Shown one piece after another: positions 29,055 through 37,602 of a DNA stretch of 64,000 nucleotides. A model generated the notes under the pieces. The model saw only the letters and a program-made list of their open reading frames with translations, did not search any database and was not told where the DNA came from. The stretch is taken from the NCBI GenBank assembly GCA_029268305.1, contig JAJUGE010000001.1, positions 62,001 through 126,000 of the forward strand, given 5' to 3'. Numbering within the stretch: the stretch's first letter is position 1; each line of letters opens with the position of its first letter. A program made the translations under genes and the position numbers. This DNA comes from Alphaproteobacteria bacterium (GTDB taxonomy: Bacteria; Pseudomonadota; Alphaproteobacteria; JAJUGE01).

Positions 29055-29082
29055 TAGTGAGCAGTCCTCGTCGTGGTGAGAC

Positions 29083-29112
29083 AGGCGGCTCCGCTCTGCG
29101 GCGCCGCCTTTT
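29083..29112 (+). terminator. Intrinsic terminator after ahpD
   Basis: AGGCGGC (29083-29089) pairs with GCCGCCT (29103-29109), with an inner CCGC/GCGG stem and TCT loop, and ends in TTTT. It separates ahpCD from the convergent dioxygenase gene ending at 29120. Confidence 0.8.
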
Positions 29113-29119
29113 CTCGTGG

Positions 29120-30013
29120 TCAGACCGGCTTTGTGCCGCGCACCACTGTCCGGTGCAGGACGCGCGGATGCTGATCCATTTCGTAGTTGGCGAGTGCTCG
29201 ATGCAGCAGGGAGCGGTTGTCCCACATGACGAGGTCGCCCCTACGCCATTGATGCGTGTAGACGAATTCGGGGCGAGTGGCCTGTTCCAGCAGGCTGTCG
29301 AGCAGAGCCTTCCCTTCCGCCTGCGGCATCCCTTCGATGTGCGACGTGTGCATCCCGAGATAGAGTGACTTTCTGCCGGTGACCGGATGCGTTCGCACCA
29401 CCGGATGACTGACGGGCGGCCGTTCCCGCTTCTGTTCCTCTGTAGCCGGCTTGTTGCCCGTGTTGCGGCGGCTCGCTTCCCAGCTGTGAATCGCCCGCAA
29501 TCCCTCCAGATCCCGCTTCTGGGCTTCCGATAACGCATCGTAGGCGAGGTGCATGTTCGCGAACTGCGTATCACCGCCTGATGGCGGGATCTGCACGGCG
29601 TGCAGCAACGTCGCGAGCGACGGGATGTCGTGGTACGACTTGTCGGTGTGCCAGAAGTAGTTCCCGTGCGTGTGCGGAGTCTTCGTCGGCCTGCCGGCGT
29701 CGTCGAGGTTCGTGACCCGGTGGACATCCGGATAACGCGATCCGTCGCTCAGGCGGCCGACGTGCTGCTCCAAAGGCCCGAAGTTCAGAGTGAACTGCGT
29801 CTGCGCTTCCGGCGAGAGATCCTGGTCGCGGAACACGAGCACGTGATGCTCGATGAACGCTTCGAGGATGGCGTCCTTGAGTTCCGGCGACAGAGGACGC
29901 GACAAGTCGAGGCCGACGATCTCCGCTCCCGCAACGGGAGACAGTCGGCTCGCGGCCAAGAGTGGGGGAGCACTGGGGGCAGCGGGACCGGCGTCGGTTC
30001 GGGGTGTCTGCAT
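29120..30013 (-). CDS. TauD/TfdA family 2-oxoglutarate-dependent dioxygenase
   Basis: A 297-residue Fe(II)/2-oxoglutarate oxygenase of the taurine dioxygenase superfamily. The metal triad is H122 and D124 (YFWHTDKSYHD) and the distal His in SLLHRALANYE (H271); the 2-oxoglutarate-binding Arg lies in HRTVVRG near the C-terminus. The start at 30013 is preceded by GAGAGGAGGA; the frame continues 29 codons further upstream without support. The substrate is not predictable: the family includes taurine, alkylsulfate and 2,4-D dioxygenases. No transporter is adjacent. It is divergent from the NDUFA12 gene. Confidence 0.9.
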   Translation of the reverse strand: MQTPRTDAGPAAPSAPPLLAASRLSPVAGAEIVGLDLSRPLSPELKDAILEAFIEHHVLVFRDQDLSPEAQTQFTLNFGPLEQHVGRLSDGSRYPDVHRVTNLDDAGRPTKTPHTHGNYFWHTDKSYHDIPSLATLLHAVQIPPSGGDTQFANMHLAYDALSEAQKRDLEGLRAIHSWEASRRNTGNKPATEEQKRERPPVSHPVVRTHPVTGRKSLYLGMHTSHIEGMPQAEGKALLDSLLEQATRPEFVYTHQWRRGDLVMWDNRSLLHRALANYEMDQHPRVLHRTVVRGTKPV

Positions 30014-30172
30014 TGGACAATCCTCCTCTCGCTGACGGCTGCGCCCGTCTGAGGTGGGCTGTGCACATGCTCGCACGTCAAGCCGCCGTCGGCAATTCAC
30101 GTGGAAACGTGCCCCTGCGGCTGGACCTCGCGTCTGCCCGGTGCCATATTCCGCGCGGTCTCAAGGAGCGGA

Positions 30173-30538
30173 ATGCGAGCGATGTCGATCGGCACGCGAA
30201 TCCTGACGTGGCTGAAGGGCGAGCTGGTGGGCACCGACCGGCTCGGCAACAAGTACTATCAGGAGAAGGGGAAGCCCTACCGGGGCAGGCGCCGACGGCG
30301 CTGGGTCGTCTATAACGGCGAGGCCGAACCTTCGCGGGTGCCTCCGGAGTGGCATGGCTGGCTGCATTACACGGTCGATTCCCCTCCGAAGCCCGACCAG
30401 CCCAGGCGACCGTGGCAGAAGGAGCCCGTGCCGAACCTCACGGGGACTCCGTTGGCATACCGGCCGTCCGGGCACGAGTATCGCGGAGGCAAGCGGGCGA
30501 GAGGAACCGGCGACTACGAACCCTGGACGCCGGCGTGA
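30173..30538 (+). CDS. NADH:ubiquinone oxidoreductase accessory subunit NDUFA12 family
   Basis: A 121-residue homologue of the mitochondrial B17.2 subunit (NDUFA12), which sits on the peripheral arm of complex I and is found in bacteria almost only in alphaproteobacteria. Key blocks are GTDRLGNKYYQEKGKPYRGR, the RWVVYNGEAEPSRVPPEWH region and HYTVDSPP, plus a Pro-rich C-terminus ending with DYEPWTP. An AAGGAG site at 30163 precedes two candidate starts, 30173 and 30182. It lies 7 kb from the end of the nuo operon, ahead of mlaD, an order conserved in related genomes. Confidence 0.93.
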   Translation: MRAMSIGTRILTWLKGELVGTDRLGNKYYQEKGKPYRGRRRRRWVVYNGEAEPSRVPPEWHGWLHYTVDSPPKPDQPRRPWQKEPVPNLTGTPLAYRPSGHEYRGGKRARGTGDYEPWTPA

Positions 30539-30569
30539 CGACGGGCCGATAGGAAGGGGCTGAGGGCAG

Positions 30570-31052
30570 ATGCGTCGGAACGTGATCGAGACAGTGATGG
30601 GGGCCGTCGTCCTCATCGTCGCCGGCCTGTTTCTCTTTTTCTCCTATTCCACGGCACAGCTTCGCAGCGTCGACGGTTACGCCGTCACGGCAAAGTTCGA
30701 TCGTATCGACGGGCTGGCGCTGGGAAGCGACGTTCGGATATCAGGCATCAAGGTGGGTACGGTGCAATCTCAGCGGCTCGACCCGGAAACATTTCTGGCC
30801 GAAGTGAGCATGAGCATCGATCCGAGCGTGAAGCTGCCGCGGGATTCGTCAGCGGAGATCGTCAGCGAGAGCCTGCTGGGCGGCAAGTACATGGCGATCG
30901 TTCCCGGCGGATCCGAAGAGGTGCTCGAGCCGGGCGGCGAAATCCGCTTCACACAGTCGCCGGTGAGCCTGGAGCAGTTGATCGGCAAATTCATGTTCAG
31001 CACCCCTGGCGGCGAGGGGGAAACGGACGGTCAGGGATCGAGTCTCAATTAG
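30570..31052 (+). CDS. mlaD: MlaD-type MCE domain protein (outer-membrane lipid asymmetry)
   Basis: A 160-residue protein with one N-terminal membrane helix (about residues 8-27) followed by a single MCE domain (VTAKFDRIDGLALGSDVRIS, then SESLLGGKYMAIVPGG). MlaD hexamers bind phospholipid in the periplasm as part of the ABC system MlaFEDB. No mlaE or mlaF is nearby, so its partners are encoded elsewhere. The AGGAAGGGG site before the ATG is good. It is 31 bases after the NDUFA12 gene and 39 before the DUF2155 gene. Confidence 0.9.
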   Translation: MRRNVIETVMGAVVLIVAGLFLFFSYSTAQLRSVDGYAVTAKFDRIDGLALGSDVRISGIKVGTVQSQRLDPETFLAEVSMSIDPSVKLPRDSSAEIVSESLLGGKYMAIVPGGSEEVLEPGGEIRFTQSPVSLEQLIGKFMFSTPGGEGETDGQGSSLN

Positions 31053-31091
31053 ACCTCCCGCTCCTTGCCCGGCCGGGGAGACGGAGCAGTG

Positions 31092-31487
31092 GTGATTCCC
31101 GGACATAGCGAAAAACGGCGAACATCTGCAGTCGCGATTCTCGCGGCGTCGGTCGGCCTGACCTTGTCGGCTGCCTCGGCCGCCACCTTTCAACACCGTG
31201 CGGTGGCCGAGCTCGAGGGGCTGGACAAGATCACGGCGCGAGTCTGGACGTTCGAGGTCCCGGTCGGGCACGCGATCCGCTTCGGCACGCTGGAGATTGT
31301 GGCGCTCGCCTGCCGCGAGACTCCGCCCGAGGAGCGGCCGGAGAGCGCCGCGTTTCTCGAGGTGGTGGACCACAGGACGGACGGGGAGCCGGCGGCGTTG
31401 TTCCGAGGGTGGATGTTCGCCTCCAATCCTGCACTCTCCGCGCTGGAACACCCCGTCTATGACGTCTGGGTTAAGGACTGCAAATAG
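31092..31487 (+). CDS. DUF2155 domain-containing periplasmic protein
   Basis: A 131-residue exported protein: basic N-terminus (SEKRRTS), hydrophobic signal helix ending in SAASA, then the DUF2155 domain, with AELEGLDKITARVWTFEVPVG (first part) and the C-terminal SALEHPVYDVWVKDC. Function unknown; the family is conserved in alphaproteobacteria next to mlaD and aat, as here. Possible GTG starts are 31089 and 31092, and a TTG at 31065 is in frame; GGAG just upstream favours the GTG pair. The two mature cysteines may form a disulfide. Confidence 0.83.
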   Translation: MIPGHSEKRRTSAVAILAASVGLTLSAASAATFQHRAVAELEGLDKITARVWTFEVPVGHAIRFGTLEIVALACRETPPEERPESAAFLEVVDHRTDGEPAALFRGWMFASNPALSALEHPVYDVWVKDCK

Positions 31488-31494
31488 CCTCGGT

Positions 31495-32202
31495 TCAGGC
31501 GGTGCGATCGAGGGGTCTGCCTGTTGTGTCTGCCTGGCGGCTGGTCTGTGCGAGAAACCGCTCCAGCTCGGCACGCGAAAGATCGAGCGGGAAGGTTGCG
31601 GGCGTGCCGATGGCGTCTGCGAGCAGCTGCCGGTAGCGCGTTCGCGGAATCTCGATGGCGCCGAACCGCTCCAGATGTTCGGTCGTGAACTGCGAATCGA
31701 GAAGTTTGAATCCACCACGGTCCAGCCGCGCGACGAGATGAACCAGAGCCACTTTGCTGGCATCCCGCGCTCGGGAAAACATGCTTTCGCCGAAGAATGC
31801 GGCCCCAAGCGCTACGCCATAGAGACCGCCGAGGAGTTCCCCGTCTCGCCAGCACTCCACGGTATGGACGTAGCCCCGGTCGAACAGTGCGGCATAGAGG
31901 GACACGATCTCCTGGTTGATCCAGGTGTCGCGTCGTCCGGGTGATGGCTCGGCGCACCCGCGGATCACGCTGAGGAAGTCGGTATCGCAGCGGACTTCGT
32001 AGAGCTCCTGGCGAACGGTACGGCGGAGCCGGCGCGGCACATGGAATCCATTCAGCGGAATGATCCCACGCCGTTCGGGATCGATCCAGTACATCGTCGG
32101 AGCGTCACGGCCCTCGGCCATGGGGAAGATCCCAGCCGCATACGCTCGTAACAGCAACTCCGGCGTGACCTCGATCACCAGCTTCCTCTCATGAGCCGTC
32201 AC
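31495..32202 (-). CDS. aat: Leucyl/phenylalanyl-tRNA--protein transferase
   Basis: Adds Leu or Phe from charged tRNA to proteins with N-terminal Lys or Arg, marking them for ClpSAP degradation (N-end rule). The 235-residue protein shows the family core: [15 protein letters not shown], the [18 protein letters not shown] block, [21 protein letters not shown] (first part) and the [21 protein letters not shown] region (partial). It is the last of the minus-strand aroQ-accB-accC-aat group and converges with the DUF2155 gene, seven bases apart. Confidence 0.96.
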   Translation of the reverse strand: MTAHERKLVIEVTPELLLRAYAAGIFPMAEGRDAPTMYWIDPERRGIIPLNGFHVPRRLRRTVRQELYEVRCDTDFLSVIRGCAEPSPGRRDTWINQEIVSLYAALFDRGYVHTVECWRDGELLGGLYGVALGAAFFGESMFSRARDASKVALVHLVARLDRGGFKLLDSQFTTEHLERFGAIEIPRTRYRQLLADAIGTPATFPLDLSRAELERFLAQTSRQADTTGRPLDRTA

Positions 32203-32248
32203 CGTTCACGAGGCGTCCAGCGAGGAGCGCCGAAGGGCGCCGGGGTGG

Positions 32249-33589
32249 TCAGGTGCTCCGCATCCAGCGTTCGAGCCAGTGTATGTCGTAGCGACCTGCA
32301 ACGAAGTCGCCATCTTCGATCAGCGCTCGATGCAAGTCCAGATTGGTGTCGATCCCGCCGATGACGAACTCACCCAACGCCCGCCTGAGCCGCATCCGAC
32401 ACTCTTCGCGATTTGGAGCGTGCACCACCAGCTTGGCGACCAGACTGTCATAATAGGGCGGAACGAAGCTGCCATCGTAAAGCGCGGAATCCACCCGCAC
32501 GCCTGGTCCACCGGGCGCGTGGTACTGCGTCACCCGTCCGGGTGAGGGTGCGAACGTTCGCGGGTTTTCAGCATTGATCCGGCACTCGATGGCATGGCCT
32601 TGGAAGCGGACCGCTTCCTGGCCGTAGCCAAGAGGTTCGCCTGCGGCGACACGAATCTGCTCCCGCACGAGGTCGATGCCGGTGATCATCTCGGTGATCG
32701 GATGTTCGACCTGGAGCCGAGTGTTCATCTCGATGAAGTAGAACGTGCCTTCGGTCCACAGGAACTCGATCGTGCCGACTCCCCGGTAACCGATGGCACG
32801 AACCGCCTCGGCTGCGCGGCTACCGATCCTTTCCCGCTCTTCGGCTGTGAGCGCGGGGGAGGGAGCTTCTTCCAGCACCTTCTGGAACCGGCGCTGAAGC
32901 GAGCAATCGCGCTCGCCGAGGTGGACGGCGGCTCCATGGTGATCGGCGAGTATCTGAACCTCGATGTGGCGCGGGCGATCGAGGTAGCGTTCCAGGTAAA
33001 CGGCGTCGGATCCGAAATTGGCAGCAGCTTCCCGGCGGGCGACCGAGAGGGCGCGTTCGAGGTCGTTGGGCCCGTCGGCTCGCTGCATGCCCTTGCCGCC
33101 ACCGCCGCCGGCGGCCTTGATCAGGACCGGATAGCCGATCTCGGAGGCCAGCCGCCTGGCCTCGGAGTCGGCGTAGACCGGGCCATCGCTGCCGGGGACG
33201 ACCGGAAGGCCCGCGGCAACAGCCGCCCTCTTGGCGGCGATCTTGTCGCCCATGAGGGCGATATGCTCGGGCGTCGGTCCGATGAAGCCGAAGCCGTGCT
33301 CCTCCACCATCGAGGCGAACGAGGCGTCCTCCGCCAGAAAGCCCAGCCCCGGATGGATGGCGTCGGCTCCGGCTATCGTCGCCGCTGAGAGGATGGCCGC
33401 TCTGTTGAGATAGCTGTCGCGGGCCGCAGGCGGGCCGATGCAGACGCTCTCGTCGGCGAGCCGGACGTGCATCGAGTCGGCATCTGCAGTGGAATGCACC
33501 GCCACGGTCGCGATGCCCATGTCGCGACAGGCACGTGCGATCCGCAACGCGATTTCGCCACGGTTGGCGATCAGGATCTTGCGGAACAC
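32249..33589 (-). CDS. accC: Acetyl-CoA carboxylase biotin carboxylase subunit
   Basis: Carboxylates the biotin on AccB with ATP and bicarbonate, the first half reaction of fatty-acid synthesis. The 446-residue protein is full length, with ANRGEIALRIARACR at the N-terminus, the glycine-rich ATP loop KAAGGGGGKGMQ, catalytic GERDCSLQRRFQKVLEE, and EFLWTEGTFYFIEMNTRLQ with the metal ligands. It is 31 bases after accB, as usual for accBC. Confidence 0.98.
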   Translation of the reverse strand: MFRKILIANRGEIALRIARACRDMGIATVAVHSTADADSMHVRLADESVCIGPPAARDSYLNRAAILSAATIAGADAIHPGLGFLAEDASFASMVEEHGFGFIGPTPEHIALMGDKIAAKRAAVAAGLPVVPGSDGPVYADSEARRLASEIGYPVLIKAAGGGGGKGMQRADGPNDLERALSVARREAAANFGSDAVYLERYLDRPRHIEVQILADHHGAAVHLGERDCSLQRRFQKVLEEAPSPALTAEERERIGSRAAEAVRAIGYRGVGTIEFLWTEGTFYFIEMNTRLQVEHPITEMITGIDLVREQIRVAAGEPLGYGQEAVRFQGHAIECRINAENPRTFAPSPGRVTQYHAPGGPGVRVDSALYDGSFVPPYYDSLVAKLVVHAPNREECRMRLRRALGEFVIGGIDTNLDLHRALIEDGDFVAGRYDIHWLERWMRST

Positions 33590-33620
33590 CGACGCTGCTC
33601 TTCGACCAAGGGGCGGGGCA

Positions 33621-34082
33621 TCAATCGATGATCATGAGTACCTCGCCGTACTCCACCGGATGGCCGTTGGTCACCAGGATCTGGCGCACGGTGCCGGAGC
33701 GCGGCGAGGGTATCTGGTTCATGACCTTCATGGCCTCGATTATCAGAAGAGTGTCGCCCTTTTCGACGCGATCGCCCACGTTCACGAATTGCGGCGCCTG
33801 GGGATCGGGCTGAAGATAGGCGGTGCCGACCATCGGGGCGGTCACCGCACCGGGATGGCCGGCGTCGACTACCTGTGGGGCGGGTTGCATCTGGGGCTGA
33901 TCGCCCGACTGCATGGGCTGAGGCGCGGCCGAGGCTACCTGTGCCGCGACGGGCGCCAGGGCTCGTGCCACACGAATTTTGCGGGTGCCGTCATCGTACT
34001 CGATCTCAGTCAAGCCAGTCTCGTCGATGAGGCTGGCGAGCCGGCGGATCATGTCGGCGTCGACATCGAACTTGGTCGTCAC
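33621..34082 (-). CDS. accB: Acetyl-CoA carboxylase biotin carboxyl carrier protein
   Basis: A 153-residue carrier: an N-terminal helical region, a Pro/Ala/Gln-rich linker (about residues 42-85) and a C-terminal biotinyl domain with the attachment site [10 protein letters not shown] (biotin on K119). It is biotinylated presumably by the BirA encoded at 19.3 kb. Its start overlaps the aroQ stop by four bases, so the two are translationally coupled. Confidence 0.98.
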   Translation of the reverse strand: MTTKFDVDADMIRRLASLIDETGLTEIEYDDGTRKIRVARALAPVAAQVASAAPQPMQSGDQPQMQPAPQVVDAGHPGAVTAPMVGTAYLQPDPQAPQFVNVGDRVEKGDTLLIIEAMKVMNQIPSPRSGTVRQILVTNGHPVEYGEVLMIID

Positions 34083-34546
34083 TGCCTGTCCTCCGGGCGT
34101 TGACGGTCTTCTGCGAGCATTGCGGCCACGGCGTCCATCGCCAGCAGATAGCCCCGACTGCCGAGGCCGCAGATCACGCCCGTGGCTGCCCCGGAAACGT
34201 ACGATCGGTGCCGGAACGACTCTCGGCGGTAGATGTTCGACAGATGGACCTCGATGATCGGCATGTCCAGCAACAGCAGAGCGTCGAACAAGGCCACCGA
34301 GGTGTGGGTATAGGCGCCCGCGTTGATGATCACCGCGTCAGCGACACCGGCCGCTTCCTGGATCCAGCCGACGAGTTCGCCCTCACTGTTCGTCTGACGA
34401 AAGTCCACCGAAAGGCCCAGTTCAGCGCCATGCAACTTGCAGGCGCTCTCTATGTCGGACAGCGTCTCACGGCCGTAGATTTCCGGCTGCCGCCGCCCCA
34501 ACATGTTGAGATTTGGGCCGTTCAGTATGAGCAGGCCAGAACCCAT
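34079..34546 (-). CDS. aroQ: 3-dehydroquinate dehydratase, type II
   Basis: Third step of the shikimate pathway. The 155-residue protein has the type II signatures [19 protein letters not shown] with the catalytic Tyr, [16 protein letters not shown] and [17 protein letters not shown] with the catalytic His. The frame runs 150 codons further upstream, but the ATG at 34546 gives the family N-terminus. It heads the aroQ-accB-accC-aat group; the aroQ-accB-accC linkage is widespread in proteobacteria. Confidence 0.96.
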   Translation of the reverse strand: MGSGLLILNGPNLNMLGRRQPEIYGRETLSDIESACKLHGAELGLSVDFRQTNSEGELVGWIQEAAGVADAVIINAGAYTHTSVALFDALLLLDMPIIEVHLSNIYRRESFRHRSYVSGAATGVICGLGSRGYLLAMDAVAAMLAEDRQRPEDRQ

Positions 34547-34658
34547 GCGTGGCACACCTTCCCCCGCCGTCGGTGCGCAGAGGCTTATACCAGCGGCGGA
34601 GGCAGCGCAATACGAGGTCGACGCATTGCCCGAAGAGGTTCTGCCGACGGTGCGGAAT

Positions 34659-34683
34659 GGAACCCTGCCAGTGTGGGTCCGTT
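34659..34683 (+). promoter_or_regulatory. EcfG-type general stress promoter before the PRC-barrel gene
   Basis: GGAAC at 34659-34663 and CGTT at 34680-34683, separated by 16 bases, reproduce the alphaproteobacterial EcfG consensus GGAAC-N16/17-CGTT exactly. Transcription would start near 34690, about 25 bases before the ATG of the PRC-barrel gene. Confidence 0.7.
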
Positions 34684-34715
34684 GAAGCAGCAGTTTTTCC
34701 GAAACCACGAGGAAG

Positions 34716-35144
34716 ATGCGAATGCGCCTGCCACTGCCCCGGTGGACGTTCGGACTCCTGATGCCGTGGCTCTGCGCGGCCGCACTGGCGTCGGAACCTG
34801 CGGGGGTGACGCCTCCGCCGGCGACGATGTCGCGGCAAGGACCTGTCGATCCGGGCTCGCTTCGTGAACTGATCGGACGCGAGATTACATCCCTGGATGG
34901 CGAAAAGCTCGGCGAGATCGACGACGTGGTCGTTCTCGACGGCAACCGCACGAACGTGGTCGTCGCGACCGGCGGGTTTCTCGGCCTCGGCAGCAAACGG
35001 GTGGTGCTCCCACTCGAAGCCTTGTCCCTCGGCAGCGAAGATCTGCAGGTTCACATGACCGAGGGGCAACTCGAGCAGCAGCCCGAGTTCGACCCCGAGA
35101 CCAGCGAAGGGGTCTCATTGCGAGGCGCCGACCCCGCCCAGTGA
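34716..35144 (+). CDS. Exported PRC-barrel domain protein
   Basis: A 142-residue protein with a signal peptide ([16 protein letters not shown], cleavage likely after ALA, residue 25) and a PRC-barrel domain (about residues 48-115: [20 protein letters not shown], then [20 protein letters not shown]). Periplasmic PRC-barrel proteins are common members of alphaproteobacterial stress regulons; their biochemical role is unclear. The ATG at 34716 follows CGAGGAAG; 34722 is an alternative. A consensus EcfG promoter lies just upstream. It converges with maeB with no spacing between stop codons. Confidence 0.85.
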   Translation: MRMRLPLPRWTFGLLMPWLCAAALASEPAGVTPPPATMSRQGPVDPGSLRELIGREITSLDGEKLGEIDDVVVLDGNRTNVVVATGGFLGLGSKRVVLPLEALSLGSEDLQVHMTEGQLEQQPEFDPETSEGVSLRGADPAQ

Positions 35145-35160
35145 TTAGACGGCGGGTCGG
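35128..35160. repeat. Hairpin spanning the convergent stops of the PRC-barrel gene and maeB
   Basis: CCGACCC(C)GCC at 35128-35138 pairs with GGCGGGTCGG at 35151-35160, with one bulged C, and the 12-base loop contains both stop codons. No T-tract follows on either side. It may act as a bidirectional 3'-end structure. Confidence 0.5.
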
Positions 35161-37439
35161 GGAGCCCGTCTTTCCTCGTCCTGGGCTCCGACCACGGCTA
35201 CTGCGGTCATGTTGAGAACGCCGCGTGCCGTCACCGACGACGTCAATATGTGCGCAGGGGATGCCGTCCCGAGAAGGATCGGGCCGACCGAGAGGCCGTC
35301 CGCTGCGACCTTGACTATGTTGAAGGCGATGTTGGCGGCGTCGAGGGTGGGCATGACCAAGAGGTTGGCCGCACCCGAAAGCAGGGAATGTGGGAAGACG
35401 CGCTCCCGGATCGACGGGTCGAGCGCGGCGTCCGCGTGCATTTCGCCTTCCACCTCCAGATCGGGTGCGGCCTCGTGCAGCTTCCGCAACGCCTCCCGCA
35501 TCTTCTGGGCGGACGGCGTGTCGGCGCTGCCGAAGTTGGAGTGCGAGAGAAGGGCGATCCGGGGCGTGATGCCGAAGCGCTGCACCTCGGCGGCGGCGAG
35601 GACAGCCATCTCCGCGATCTCGTCTGCCGTCGGGTCGGGCGTGACGTAGGTGTCGCAGAGAAAGTAGCTTCCCGTGGACAGAATCAGAAGGTTCATGGCC
35701 GCGAGGTTGCGGACACCTTCCTGCTTTCCGATCGTATCGGAAACGATCCGGAGATGCTGTTCGTAATGCCCTACCGGGCCGCAGATCATCGCGTCTGCGT
35801 CCCCCCGCCGCACGGCCGTCGCCGCGATTACGGTATTGTTGGTCCGCATCGCGGTGCGGGCGGCATCGGGGGTGACGCCCTTCCGTTCCATGATTCGGTG
35901 ATAGGTCTGCCAATATTCCCGGTAGCGTTGGTCGCTCTCGGGATTGATGAGCTCGAAATCCTCGGTGGGGCGGATGCGTAGACCGAGGCGCCGGATGCGC
36001 GTCTCGACCACGCTCGGGCGGCCGATCAGGATGGGATGCGCTATGCGCTCGTCGACTACGGCCTGCACCGCCCTCAGCACCCGCTCGTCCTCGCCTTCGG
36101 CATAGACCACGCGGCGAGGGTCGCTGCGCGCACGTTCGAAGACTGGCTTCATGACGACGCCGGAGCGGAAGACGAACTCCCCCAGGCGTTGCCGATAGGC
36201 GCGGAAGTCCTCGATGGGGCGCCGGGCGACGCCGCTGTCCATTGCTGCGCGCGCGACGGCGGGTGCGATTTTCAGGATTAGGCGGGGGTCGAACGGGCGG
36301 GGGATCAGATAGTCCGGGCCGAAGCCGGAGTGCTCGCCGCCATAAGCTTGCGCCACCACGTCCGACGGTTCCGCCAACGCGAGCTCGGCCAGCGCCTCGA
36401 CGCAGGCGATCTTCATTTGTTCGTTGATGGTCGTAGCGCCGACGTCGAGTGCGCCCCGGAAGATGAAGGGAAAGCACAGGACGTTGTTGACCTGGTTCGG
36501 ATAGTCGCTGCGGCCGGTCGCAATGATCGCATCCGGGCGAACGGCTTTCGCCTCCTCGGGCATGATTTCCGGCGTAGGATTGGCGAGCGCGAGGATGAGC
36601 GGCTTGTCCGCCATCTTCTCCACCATCTCCGGCTTCAGGACGGCCGGCGCGGACAGGCCGAGGAAGACGTCTGCCCCCGGTATTACGTCCGCGAGGGTGC
36701 GAGCTTCGGTCGGGCGGGCCCACGCAGCCTTCCATTTGTCCATCAGCTCGTTGCGGCCTTCGTGTACCACTCCGGCGATGTCCGTTACCCACACGTTCTC
36801 TCGCCGAACTCCGAGTGCCAGCAGCAGGTCGAGGCAGGCGAGCGCGGCCGCTCCGGCACCGGAGGTGACGATGCGCACGTCGGAGATCGGTTTGCCGACG
36901 AGGCGGAGCCCGTTCACGATCGCGGCACAGACGATGATGGCGGTGCCGTGCTGATCGTCGTGGAAGACCGGGATGCTCATCCGCTCACGCAAGGCAGCTT
37001 CGACTTCGAAGCATTCGGGTGCCTTTATGTCTTCCAGGTTGATGGCGCCGAAGGTCGGCTCCAGCGCTGCGATGACGTCGACCAGCCGGCTCGGGTCTTC
37101 TTCCTTTATCTCGATGTCGAAGACGTCGATGCCGGCGAACTTCTTGAAGAGAACGGCCTTGCCTTCCATGACCGGCTTCGCGGCGAGCGGTCCGATGGCG
37201 CCGAGGCCCAGCACCGCGGTTCCGTTGGTGACGACCGCGACCAGATTGCCGCGCGCGGTAACGGTCGAGGCGTCGTCCGGGTTCGAGACGATTGCGGCGC
37301 AGGCCGCGGCCACTCCCGGGGAGTAGGCGAGGGAGAGGTCGCGCTGCGTTCCCAACGGCTTGGTCGGCGTGATCGCGATCTTGCCCGGGACGGGGTTCCG
37401 GTGATAGGCGAGAGCGGCGTCGCGCAGGTCAGCGGCCAT
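35145..37439 (-). CDS. maeB: NADP-dependent malic enzyme with C-terminal phosphotransacetylase-like domain
   Basis: Oxidatively decarboxylates malate to pyruvate, producing NADPH. The 764-residue protein has an N-terminal malic-enzyme domain (about 1-430: [38 protein letters not shown], and [13 protein letters not shown] near the N-terminus) and a phosphate acetyltransferase-like domain (about 440-760), which in this MaeB class is regulatory and binds acetyl-CoA rather than being catalytic. Length fits the family (about 760). It appears to be a single-gene unit. Confidence 0.97.
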   Translation of the reverse strand: MAADLRDAALAYHRNPVPGKIAITPTKPLGTQRDLSLAYSPGVAAACAAIVSNPDDASTVTARGNLVAVVTNGTAVLGLGAIGPLAAKPVMEGKAVLFKKFAGIDVFDIEIKEEDPSRLVDVIAALEPTFGAINLEDIKAPECFEVEAALRERMSIPVFHDDQHGTAIIVCAAIVNGLRLVGKPISDVRIVTSGAGAAALACLDLLLALGVRRENVWVTDIAGVVHEGRNELMDKWKAAWARPTEARTLADVIPGADVFLGLSAPAVLKPEMVEKMADKPLILALANPTPEIMPEEAKAVRPDAIIATGRSDYPNQVNNVLCFPFIFRGALDVGATTINEQMKIACVEALAELALAEPSDVVAQAYGGEHSGFGPDYLIPRPFDPRLILKIAPAVARAAMDSGVARRPIEDFRAYRQRLGEFVFRSGVVMKPVFERARSDPRRVVYAEGEDERVLRAVQAVVDERIAHPILIGRPSVVETRIRRLGLRIRPTEDFELINPESDQRYREYWQTYHRIMERKGVTPDAARTAMRTNNTVIAATAVRRGDADAMICGPVGHYEQHLRIVSDTIGKQEGVRNLAAMNLLILSTGSYFLCDTYVTPDPTADEIAEMAVLAAAEVQRFGITPRIALLSHSNFGSADTPSAQKMREALRKLHEAAPDLEVEGEMHADAALDPSIRERVFPHSLLSGAANLLVMPTLDAANIAFNIVKVAADGLSVGPILLGTASPAHILTSSVTARGVLNMTAVAVVGAQDEERRAPRPAV

Positions 37440-37602
37440 CGAACCTCCTGGGCATTATGGTTGGGCCGGCGCTCTCGGTGAAACCGGATCGCGGCTCGAA
37501 ATTCCCGACGGCGACCTCAGTCTATAGCCACGTCTCCGCGCCGGAACCAGAAGCACGCCCGCATGCGGTCGGCTCCAGGAGCTCCGGCGCGCAGCCGCTG
37601 CC

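Noticed and set aside
34885-36792. Open minus-strand frame of 635 codons across the PRC-barrel gene and maeB
   Set aside because: It lies on the same strand as maeB in a different frame, is Arg/Gly-rich without motifs, and MaeB is unambiguous.
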